Source: a virus. From it: a stretch of 45,866 nucleotides of DNA. The notes beneath the pieces were generated by a model that made no database searches, had not been told where the DNA came from, and saw only the letters and a program-made list of their open reading frames with translations. A program made the translations under genes and the position numbers. Numbering within the stretch: the first letter of the stretch is position 1; each line of letters starts with the position of its first letter. Where the stretch lies: the IMG/VR virus record IMGVR_UViG_3300005826_000024, positions 1-45,866 of that record; one strand, 5' to 3'. Shown here piece after piece: positions 20,901 through 28,696 of the stretch.

Positions 20901-23900
20901 TCCCGCTTTCGCGAAGATACATGCCCCGTGTTCTACGCATGATGTCGAGTGTCTTGTACGCAGGGTCACCCTTGTAGAGACGCTCGACATCATCCCGGTT
21001 GAGCTTTACCTCGACATCGAGAGGATCGCCTTGCGGACTCTTTCCACGGCGGAGCGCACTAATTGCGCGATACGTTGGATCCGCGTAGGTTTCCTCTTCG
21101 ACCTCTCGCGTGACTTCTTCCTTTCGTGCATTGTACTCATCGGTCTGGGCCCTCTTGATGTCGCGCATCATCTGCGCTTGCAAGCGCGCTCGGCCATCCT
21201 GACTGACGGCTTGCAAGCGAGCCTTGTATGCCGCAAACATCTCCGGAGACATGCCGGCTGTCTGTGCGTCGATGAAGAGCGGGATGAAAGAGTCTTCCTG
21301 GCGCGCAAGCTCGATCTCAGTATCGGTCGCGAAGATGCGATCGAATACGCCAGTCACCTCGGGCGATAGCTCCACATTCAGCGCGTGCAAATCTCGATAC
21401 ACGCGCTTGAACCACTCCCGGATCCGCGCGAACGTCTGGCGAAGCGCGCTCGACGGAGAGACTCCGCGCATGAAGTAAGCTTCGAGCCCGCGCGCGAACT
21501 TCTCGTGGTGCTCTGTCTGGATCTGAGCACGAGACTCGACGCCGAGCCATTTGAGGATCAGATCGTAGTCTTGCTTGAGCGTCGGGTCAGCGGTTTCGAG
21601 CGCTGCGAGATCCCCAAGCATCTCCAGATAGATATGCCCAGTCTCGTGGACGAAGCTCGTCAGGTTTGCGCCTTCGAGCAGACCCACCTCGAAGCGTCGA
21701 CCCGCAGGCGTGTTCAGGAAGTTGACGAACGCGAGCGGCTTTGTCCGAGCCGACGCCGCAGAAGTCTCGTCTTGTCTTAGCCCGTATCTCTGTTCGTTCT
21801 CTTGCTTGATCTTGTCCGCTGCTGATTCCCGAATGCCAAGGTATTCGGCGTCGACTCGCGGAATGCCGAGCGTGACGACAGCACCAGTCTGTCCGAAGTT
21901 GCGGTTGAAATAGCCGTCATAACCGGACTCGATGATCGCGTGCTCAAGCCCGTTCATCGCATTCGGTTTGCCCGCCTCGAGCCACGTCTTGACGATGCCG
22001 TCGGGATCCGCTACTGCGTCGTAGATATTGTCGAGCTTGACGCGATAGACGTGCTGTCCGATAACGGTGCCTTCCGCTCTCGGCATCACGCCGTCTTCCT
22101 TTTGCGCGTAAAAATACACGCGTGTTGCGAGCGGGGTGCCGTGAACTTTGATGCGCTCACGCTCGGCACCGGGTGTTCCGGTTCCGAACATGCTGCCGGA
22201 CAACGAGGATAGGTTCTCAGCCTTCCCGTAGTGGACGCCGACGACGGAGATCGCGCCTGCTTTCGGCGGGCGCGCGTGGAACGTTGGAGTGTTTACTCCG
22301 GTTTGGTCTGACCAGCCAGCGGGTGTTGCTCCAGATACTTCTCCAGGTCCGCCTCGACCGTACCCCGCTGCACCTGCTCCTCCGGCGCGCTGTTCATCAC
22401 CTGGAGCAACTCCTCTTTGCTCAAGGGTGCGCTCGACGCGCGTTGGGGCGAACCTACGTTCCAGTTCTGCAGCAAGCGCATCTCTTCCTCGTTCGCGAAG
22501 CGAACGGGTGTACCCTTCGCCAGCTTTCGCTTTTGTCCAGTCATTCTCCACCGTCCTCAAGTCTGCAGGAAATCCGTACGCGTCGATGTCGCCGAGTTCG
22601 AGATCTTCGGCGGCAGAGACAGCGGCGTCCTGGATAGATTGTAAAGCTTTTTTACTCCAGTGTCCTGTGGAGTTGACAAAGCGAATTCCAGGCACCCCGT
22701 TTACGGTCGTCTGCTGAAAGCCGGAAATGACTTTTTCCGGTTTGAGCCCTTCCGCTGACAAGTATGCGTACATGCGCTCGAACAGGTCGGTCGCGCGCTG
22801 CATCGAATTGATCTGAGGCCCGAGCACGTCGAACGCGTGCTTCTTTCCGCTCTTGAGCGCGCGCGTTACCCAGACCTCGGTCTGCCCGAAAGCATACCCG
22901 AGCGCAGTCGCGAAATCGTCGGCCGCTTCCGGGCTTGCGAGAGCGTCGATCTGAAATGCGCTCTCGACGCTGCCGAGGTACGCGCCTGCGCCTTCCTCAG
23001 CCTGCATGATCTTGACGTTCGCCAGCTTCGCGATCTCTTCGATCCGCTGACGTGCTTGCTCGCCGGCAAACGAGGCTTGAGGCGCGCCTTCGCCCGGAGA
23101 TAGCCCGAGTGACACTCGGCGCACATTCTTACCGATGATGTCGCTGACGAACTCAGGCTGGATCCTGAGCGCTTTCTGCAGCGAAACCCAACCAACCGCT
23201 TGCGCCTCGCTCGGGATCCAGTTCCCACCGTTGAATCCGCGCGCGTTTAGCTCGCGAGCGAGATCGTTGTAAAAGCGAGATCCGTACTCATACTGGGGTT
23301 CATGAATCGACTTGAGGTCATTGCTGACTTTCTTGACCGCTTTCGCGCCGAATATCTCAATCAAACGGTTTCGCATTTTGTCGTCGACGAAGCCGATGTC
23401 GCGGAAAGCCCAAATGTCGATAGCCGCCGGACCACCCCCGCGAACATCTCGCCCCATCGCCGTGCGAGTCGAGAACCCCAGTTCGGAGTCCATGAAATCG
23501 AGAAGCTTTACACCGAGCCCGCTCTGAGGAGTTGTCCCGCGCAGCAAAGCGCGAATTGCGTTCTCCGCTAACCCGGCTCGCGAGTACCCAACCGGCGGAA
23601 GCCCGCGCTCTAGGTCCATCGCTCGCAACACGCTGCGGAAGCCGCCGCTTGGGCTTTCGTTTATCTGTGAGGCGAGCCACGCAGTTCCGATTACCGGGGC
23701 ATCCTCTCCGTACAGAGGCTCCAGCGTCGAAAACAGTTGCCGATACCACGCCCTCGACTGCCGAAGGTCTTCGGTGCTAAGCAGCGTGCTAACACGCTCG
23801 ACCCAATCATCAAACGTCACACGCCCCACTACGAGCTTATTCTCGCCGGACTGAAGAACGGTCCTCTTGTTCAAGGGTGCCCCTACTCGCGCATCTCGCG

Positions 23901-26367
23901 CAAGCGTGCGACCGAGGCGACCTGGGGCTTCTGCGCGAGTGCGCTCGCTCTCTGCCGGGCTCACGCCTCCGGTGTAGTCCGGTTGAACCTCGACGACCGC
24001 TGCTCTCTGATACAGAGTCTTGCCCTTCGGCTTTCGAGTTGCGATCGTAATGTTCGGCATGAGATTATCGCCAGCGCGAGCTATGTACGGCGCGAACCCC
24101 AAACTGACGAGCCTCTCCATCTCAGTTATGCCCGAGTACGCGCCTGCATATGCGGAGTCCATGAACTCGACTTCGAGCCCATTCTCGTCGGCAAACGCGA
24201 GAACTTCTCCCAGCGCTTCCGCGCGAGCCTGTGGTTGGAACGGAAGCCATGTGATTGCGATCTTGCCGTTGTCCTGCAAGTTGAGCAGGAGCTTGTCGTT
24301 CGTGATCCGCTGATCGACTTCCTGCCCGAACCAGCCTTGATTGACTCGATCCTCGATCGAGTACAGCTTCCGCCGAAGCTCGCGCAAATCGCGCGCTTGC
24401 GAATAGCTCTCGCCTGTCGGCGCAGTCGTGGGCCCCTCTCCCGCGATAGCGGCCCGAACGGTTGGCGCGTACTGTTCCACCAACGCAGCCGGATCCACGC
24501 CCGCGCGAGCGGCGAGCAGTTGGAGTGGCTGGCTGTACAACAGCTGCGCATACGTGTCGACGACATCGGGCGCGAACTTTCCGGTTGCGAGCAGCTGCTC
24601 GCGCAGTTGATTGAGGCGGGCTTCCGTTCCGCCGGCTGCCTGATCCTGCTGTTGCTGCTCCTGGTTGACGCGCTCCGACAGCGCGCGCATCTGCCCCTGA
24701 AAGTAGGTCGCCTGACGCATGGTCATGTCGTCAAACTCGAGTTTCAGATCGAGCGATAGCTCGGCGTTGTGCTCTGTGGGGGCCAAGATCGCAGCGTACC
24801 GGCTCGTCGGAATCACGAGGTCGCCCTCGGTCTCGAGCGCGTCCGAGAGTGCCTGATCGGTGCCCATTACACGCCGAGCTACCTCTGCCGGATCGACCCC
24901 CACTGACTGCCAGTACCGAACCCAGTCATCCCCCAGGATTCGAACGTTCTCGATAGGGCCCCCCTCGGTGGCCTGGGCAGCGATCTCCTGGATCGAGCTT
25001 GGCAGCCGCTGATACGCTTTCGATTCCTTGATGTTCTCGCCCAGGGCCTGGAAATAGGCTGACCGAATCTGGGCGCTACGGCTGGCCTGGAGGTCTCTGG
25101 CGAGGCCCATCGCGTGTCCGGGTAGCAGCATGAGCGGAAAGCTCTCCAGGGCCCCCACGCCCTCCCTAAGCAGATCCTGGCCTATGTCTCCCCAGGCTCG
25201 AGGCTGGAACCCGCCCTGGGCATACTTGGCAAGCTCGCCGGACATGATCGTGACGGCCCTCTGACCCACCTCCGTGGCGACCTCGCCAGTCAGGTTCACG
25301 CCGAATTCGACCGCAAGGCTGCCCAGCGCTGACCGAACGGTAGGGGACCGTAGCGCATAGGCGACAGCATCCCGGCCGGCGGCCCCGAATAGCTTGCCCG
25401 CTCCGGGGATTGAGCGCAGCAAGAAACCCAGCTGCGCGGTTTCCAGGCCCGCGTTGAGCACCCCGGCGGCCTGGGCTGCCACGTAGGCAGTTTTCGGGTC
25501 TAAAGGCTGTCCGCGAGCGTCCCTGAAGCTCCTGTACTCCAGCCACGCGCCCCCGGCTTCTTGCTCCTGAGTCCACATGGCCGCGCCGGTAAAGGTGCCG
25601 GCCAGATAGCCGGCAAGCGCGGCAGCTGGAACCGTGACGACTTCTGCCGCTGGTACGATCGCGCTCGCAATCGCGACCCCGCCAGCGGTCGCGAGAGCGC
25701 CCTGAGCGCCCATCAGCTGGCCTTGGGCAAGAGCACCTCCCGTCTGTGGCAGTTGCTGGAGGGTACCCGCGATCATGCGCTGCCAGAGGGGGCCCGCTAC
25801 CTCGCGGCGCGTCTGCTGCTCTCGCAGCAGAGACTCGAACCGGGCGCGCTCTTCACGCGAAAGCGCAAGCTGGGGATTGATCGCGCTCTTCATTTCGCGA
25901 AACGCGAACCGGTTCAACTCGACATCTTCCATCCCACGCGCCATCGATTCGCGAGGTGCTTGGAGCATCCATTCGAGAGCGCCCATTCGCAGATAGTCGT
26001 CTCTCGCGACCGCTGCGTTGTATGGATTCTTGGCTGCCCAGGCTGCTACGATCGGGTTGTTCTTCGCGAACGCATCTGGATCGAAGTCCGATTTCGCTGC
26101 TTCGGCTTTGATCGCGTCGAAATTCGACTTGACGAGATCTGGCGGAAGACCTGTACGTGTCGACAGCTTCAGAATATCCGCCGCTCGATCTGGGGCAAGA
26201 TCTTTCGAGATGAACATCGAGCCCTTGAGGTTCGGCTGTTGTCCTGCTAGCTCGCGCGCGAAATCGTACGCCGGGCCTCCTGAGCGCATCGAGTCGGTTT
26301 TCGGGAGCAGCTGCTGTTGCTGCTCTTCCTTGTCCAGCTGTTGTAACTGCTCTGCAAACGTAGCCAT
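17938..26367 (-). CDS. Giant polyvalent internal virion protein (2809 aa)
   Basis: This ORF takes 18 percent of the genome. Such phage 'large polyvalent proteins' are packed in virions and injected. By eye: a Gly/Ala-rich hydrophobic region about 215-265; a low-complexity linker about 1335-1365; an ADP-ribosyltransferase-like block after about 1375 (VGVHYGKAENLSSL...FGTGTPGAERERI); a zincin motif HETGH near 1571 with a later HEKFARGLEAYF; long charged helices about 1600-2000; and a C-terminus (about 2600-2809) with membrane-like segments and GLPTSQLITTGDYLYQL, resembling LPD38. It follows directly after the 602-aa protein, which it probably accompanies through the cell envelope. It is not the N4-type virion RNA polymerase: I found no such motifs. 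Confidence 0.85.
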   Translation of the reverse strand: MATFAEQLQQLDKEEQQQQLLPKTDSMRSGGPAYDFARELAGQQPNLKGSMFISKDLAPDRAADILKLSTRTGLPPDLVKSNFDAIKAEAAKSDFDPDAFAKNNPIVAAWAAKNPYNAAVARDDYLRMGALEWMLQAPRESMARGMEDVELNRFAFREMKSAINPQLALSREERARFESLLREQQTRREVAGPLWQRMIAGTLQQLPQTGGALAQGQLMGAQGALATAGGVAIASAIVPAAEVVTVPAAALAGYLAGTFTGAAMWTQEQEAGGAWLEYRSFRDARGQPLDPKTAYVAAQAAGVLNAGLETAQLGFLLRSIPGAGKLFGAAGRDAVAYALRSPTVRSALGSLAVEFGVNLTGEVATEVGQRAVTIMSGELAKYAQGGFQPRAWGDIGQDLLREGVGALESFPLMLLPGHAMGLARDLQASRSAQIRSAYFQALGENIKESKAYQRLPSSIQEIAAQATEGGPIENVRILGDDWVRYWQSVGVDPAEVARRVMGTDQALSDALETEGDLVIPTSRYAAILAPTEHNAELSLDLKLEFDDMTMRQATYFQGQMRALSERVNQEQQQQDQAAGGTEARLNQLREQLLATGKFAPDVVDTYAQLLYSQPLQLLAARAGVDPAALVEQYAPTVRAAIAGEGPTTAPTGESYSQARDLRELRRKLYSIEDRVNQGWFGQEVDQRITNDKLLLNLQDNGKIAITWLPFQPQARAEALGEVLAFADENGLEVEFMDSAYAGAYSGITEMERLVSLGFAPYIARAGDNLMPNITIATRKPKGKTLYQRAAVVEVQPDYTGGVSPAESERTRAEAPGRLGRTLARDARVGAPLNKRTVLQSGENKLVVGRVTFDDWVERVSTLLSTEDLRQSRAWYRQLFSTLEPLYGEDAPVIGTAWLASQINESPSGGFRSVLRAMDLERGLPPVGYSRAGLAENAIRALLRGTTPQSGLGVKLLDFMDSELGFSTRTAMGRDVRGGGPAAIDIWAFRDIGFVDDKMRNRLIEIFGAKAVKKVSNDLKSIHEPQYEYGSRFYNDLARELNARGFNGGNWIPSEAQAVGWVSLQKALRIQPEFVSDIIGKNVRRVSLGLSPGEGAPQASFAGEQARQRIEEIAKLANVKIMQAEEGAGAYLGSVESAFQIDALASPEAADDFATALGYAFGQTEVWVTRALKSGKKHAFDVLGPQINSMQRATDLFERMYAYLSAEGLKPEKVISGFQQTTVNGVPGIRFVNSTGHWSKKALQSIQDAAVSAAEDLELGDIDAYGFPADLRTVENDWTKAKAGEGYTRSLRERGRDALAAELERRFAPTRVERTLEQRGVAPGDEQRAGGAGAAGYGRGGPGEVSGATPAGWSDQTGVNTPTFHARPPKAGAISVVGVHYGKAENLSSLSGSMFGTGTPGAERERIKVHGTPLATRVYFYAQKEDGVMPRAEGTVIGQHVYRVKLDNIYDAVADPDGIVKTWLEAGKPNAMNGLEHAIIESGYDGYFNRNFGQTGAVVTLGIPRVDAEYLGIRESAADKIKQENEQRYGLRQDETSAASARTKPLAFVNFLNTPAGRRFEVGLLEGANLTSFVHETGHIYLEMLGDLAALETADPTLKQDYDLILKWLGVESRAQIQTEHHEKFARGLEAYFMRGVSPSSALRQTFARIREWFKRVYRDLHALNVELSPEVTGVFDRIFATDTEIELARQEDSFIPLFIDAQTAGMSPEMFAAYKARLQAVSQDGRARLQAQMMRDIKRAQTDEYNARKEEVTREVEEETYADPTYRAISALRRGKSPQGDPLDVEVKLNRDDVERLYKGDPAYKTLDIMRRTRGMYLRESGMHPDVVAEQFGFTSGKEMLESIAQAEPMRDKIKRRVQERLNAEFGDMLSNDAARREEAIRSLYTDARADVVEMELDALQRLVRQAQPAIRVMQRQERAQVAEGRRMMRSIPGRADLRSMARGMVGQQTVRNLDPQSYLRMARKSSRESMEALMRRDFASAAAAKRTELLNMELYNAAFDAREQVEDVRRYMAKFQRRSVIERLGKAGHDYLDQIQALLGRFEFIRVPYKALDKREALGEWIKQKEASGETLGEEINLPARLVEETTRINYRQLTVDEINGIYDTVRQIEHIARVKNKLLASAAKREWLETEDALAASVREQFKNKAKLRAATEQGMSLWESLTHILKLLDASMLKPEIFFEFVDGGTAGPWHDTLWSPAVDAQTAEYDLTKEITAKITRAVQNIPSEVQKSALDKVVLRLTPGVNLVRRDLLGIALNVGNESNYDKLVRSNTLGVTWSKEQIDEALGLLTKEEWDFVQGVWDTLETMKPAIWKLQKELTGLEPEEVKARQVETKFGAYRGGYYPLMYDPRYSDRGGLQLASTVGGLVDNNYVRATTPQGRTKARVQQFTAAFDLTLNRLPSEVAGVIKDLTHRKVIMDANKVLRSGKIRQAITDTAGSEYLNLLEGWVRNIANDRSANNIRALFVWQQMLESARINVTIAALGFKASTMITQLAGLGPAIEATGARWMVTGYRRFISNPPAAYDFVTSMSGEMRHRFQTRDETLRDVLRSLSGKEDLLSQIRAASMYGIGLTEMLVSLPTWLGAYERARHEKKGKEQAIREGDRAVRKSQGAGGAKDLAMVAVRSNALMRIFTLFYTPFSALYGQLRSIGHDVGRVNPVRLFARTMWVWVVPALMAEILTGNVPDEDAEPEDWWRFISGVALYPLASIPIARDAFSAWTRGYSYQFSPIAQLYTATTSAVGSTKDMLQGDEDIDAFAKKILRAAGLWVGLPTSQLITTGDYLYQLSVGEEEPESIRDFIGGMLLGKK

Positions 26368-28176
26368 CTATCGGACTTGTCCTTTGAGGATCGCGTCGAT
26401 CTCTTCAGTGCTCGCCCCACTTCTGGCAGCGCCCACCGCGCGCTGCATCCTGCGCCTCATGTCGGGCACATTATCGATGTCCTGGAGCTTTGTCGATACC
26501 GGAACAACTTCGAGAGCACGGATCCGGTTTCGGAGCGCCATCAAAGTGCCCGAAGCGTATTGCTTGTTGCCGATCCTTTGATACGCGAAATCCTTGTAGG
26601 GGACATACACGTTCGCGAGGTCATCCTCTTCGAGCTTGACGACCGGCACGTTTTCTTTGTCCCACCACCAGTTCTTCTCGACGTGGACGCGAGCGGCGAA
26701 CATATCGGAGAGGATCTTGTCTTTCTCCGCGCCTGTTGCTCTTCGCTTGCCGCCAAGCTCGTGTTCTTCATATGCGTTCAGCCGGCGCTCAAACTCGGGT
26801 TGGACTTCGGCGATCGCTTCTTTGTTTTGTGCCCTTCCACGCTCAGAGCGCGGGAAATTTTTATCGACGATGCCGGCGTCTACCAGCGTTCTTCGGATTC
26901 GCTCGTCGTCAGACAGCACAGAAGTGAGCTTCGGGTCCGACATATCCTTCTTTTCGCCTGCGGTCCGCATCGTCTCCCAGCGAGACAAAACCGAGTTGAA
27001 GTGAGCATCATCCAGGTACGGACGAAGACGCATGATATCGGCTTTCGACATGCGCGCGACTTCCTGCACCGACTTGTCCAGGAAGTCGACATAGACGCCA
27101 TCCTTGTTGACCGGCTCTATCCCGCGACGTGAGATGTCCCAGTAGCTTTTGAGCGCGGCGCGCTCTTGCACCGTCAGTTGCTGCCACATTGGAGTTGGGA
27201 TATTAGTCCAGGATCCTTTTTGCTCGACGATGTTGGTCGCATCGACGAACCTCTGATCGTCCTCTTGCTTCTTGACTGCGCCCCGTACTGTCCAGTCAGC
27301 CTTGATGCGAGCTTCGGCGGCTTCCCGGACATCGGGATCCAGGCTCTTGGTCTGCTCCAGGGCTGCGCTGAGAGACTCTGTCGACGCCAAGATCTTGTCG
27401 GCTTCCGCTTGGGCCTGACCTTTTACGCTGCTGGTATGGAGCGCATCTCGAATCTTAGCCGCTTGCGCAGGATCGATCTCTTTTTCGTTCTGCGCGAAGT
27501 AGGCTTTCGCCTGTTTGTAGTTTTCGCCGGCCAGCATCTGCGTGATAACCGTCGAATGCATCTGCGATATCTTCGCTTCGGTTTGTTCTTTTAGCCACGC
27601 GGCTCCGCGCCCGTGCGACTTCGCGAAATCACCGAGCGAGGTCTCGATAAGCAACCCGGACTGTGCGATCACGTTGGGGTCGTAGTAGTTGCGGCCCGCA
27701 TGATCGATCAATGTGTTGACGTACGATTGTGTCTCCTGCGTCTCGTAAGCGTCGATCTGCTGTGCCGTGTGGCGGTTGACCGACATCGAAAGCTCGAAGT
27801 ATCGAGTTTGCGCACGAGAATCGAAAGCCGGGATCTGGTCCTCGGACAAACCCGCGCGAATCTCTCCCGAGGTCTTCTGCCAGCGCTGCTCGAACTCGTC
27901 AGGAAGGCCGGCTGCGTCTTTGCCGACGCGTTTGATCGCGCCGTTATCGCCGTACATGAAGTCGCGCTCGAACTCCAGCAGCTTTCGATCTGCCTCCATC
28001 AGCGCTGTCGCGTCGGCTCTATGCTTGTACGCGCGAAAGACCGTCTCGCCGGAACGCGCGAGCGTATTCCCGAGCCCGACGCCGAACGCGCGTTGATCGA
28101 CTTGCGTAGACAGCCGGACTGCCGGCGCTCCGGTGGGGCTTACCTGCTGTCCTGTCATCTTCGGTACGACTGGCAT
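26368..28176 (-). CDS. Internal virion protein (602 aa)
   Basis: The product is 602 residues. The N-terminus has V-P-K-M and TQVDQRAFGVGLGNTLARSGETVFRAYKHRADATALMEADRKLLEFERDFMYG, a pattern typical of the gp15-like or core proteins of podoviruses, followed by long charged helices. It lies between a gp14-like and the giant protein, as in T7-like ejection clusters. No peptidase or lysozyme motif is visible. AAGGGG lies upstream of the ATG at 28176; the stop abuts the giant gene. Confidence 0.78.
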   Translation of the reverse strand: MPVVPKMTGQQVSPTGAPAVRLSTQVDQRAFGVGLGNTLARSGETVFRAYKHRADATALMEADRKLLEFERDFMYGDNGAIKRVGKDAAGLPDEFEQRWQKTSGEIRAGLSEDQIPAFDSRAQTRYFELSMSVNRHTAQQIDAYETQETQSYVNTLIDHAGRNYYDPNVIAQSGLLIETSLGDFAKSHGRGAAWLKEQTEAKISQMHSTVITQMLAGENYKQAKAYFAQNEKEIDPAQAAKIRDALHTSSVKGQAQAEADKILASTESLSAALEQTKSLDPDVREAAEARIKADWTVRGAVKKQEDDQRFVDATNIVEQKGSWTNIPTPMWQQLTVQERAALKSYWDISRRGIEPVNKDGVYVDFLDKSVQEVARMSKADIMRLRPYLDDAHFNSVLSRWETMRTAGEKKDMSDPKLTSVLSDDERIRRTLVDAGIVDKNFPRSERGRAQNKEAIAEVQPEFERRLNAYEEHELGGKRRATGAEKDKILSDMFAARVHVEKNWWWDKENVPVVKLEEDDLANVYVPYKDFAYQRIGNKQYASGTLMALRNRIRALEVVPVSTKLQDIDNVPDMRRRMQRAVGAARSGASTEEIDAILKGQVR

Positions 28177-28191
28177 CTTCTTACCCCTTGC

Positions 28192-28686
28192 TCATCCCTT
28201 GCTCACACGCTGGGTCGCTGGAACGTTCAAGCCGCGACTGAACAGATATACATCTGTCCCGCCACCGAGCAACGTGGAGAACGCGCTCATTGTGCCGGCT
28301 CGCTCAGCATACACCGCTTCTTGTGCGTAGCCCGCACCTTGCATGCGATACCCCCACGCCTCTCTCGCTGCGTTGTTTCTGATCGTGAGCGCGTCTAGCT
28401 CGCCGTAATAGGCCACGTCTAGCTGGAGATCGAGAGCGGATCCGAATGAGACATCGAGCCCCTGGGCCGACATCGAGGCGCGCTGCTCTCCGATTAGCTG
28501 ACGGATGCTAGTCCGATACCGACGCTCTTCGACTTCACCGCGCGCGATCGCATCTTGCGCTTGACCTCCTGCGACCTGCTGGTTGAACTTCAGATTTTCG
28601 GCTTCCGCTTTTCCCGCTTGCTGCTGTCCTACTGCGGAAAAACCGGTCCCGAGCGCCATCAGCCCGATACCTGTAGAGATCCCCAT
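28192..28686 (-). CDS. Internal virion protein, gp14-like (164 aa)
   Basis: The start is the ATG at 28686, with GAGGAG upstream. It begins with a Gly/Ala-rich hydrophobic helix (MGISTGIGLMALGTGFSAVGQQQAGKAEAENLKFNQQVA), followed by long helices (RGEVEERRYRTSIRQLIGEQRASMSAQGLDVSFGSALDL), the common layout of small podovirus ejection proteins. Its end and the spacer hold a duplicated cccttgctca at 28181-28205. Confidence 0.8.
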   Translation of the reverse strand: MGISTGIGLMALGTGFSAVGQQQAGKAEAENLKFNQQVAGGQAQDAIARGEVEERRYRTSIRQLIGEQRASMSAQGLDVSFGSALDLQLDVAYYGELDALTIRNNAAREAWGYRMQGAGYAQEAVYAERAGTMSAFSTLLGGGTDVYLFSRGLNVPATQRVSKG

Positions 28687-28696
28687 ACGTTTCTCC

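Noticed and set aside
17938-26367. N4-type virion RNA polymerase
   Set aside because: The size is similar, but no T7-like RNA polymerase motifs were found and the C-terminus resembles LPD38-type polyvalent proteins.
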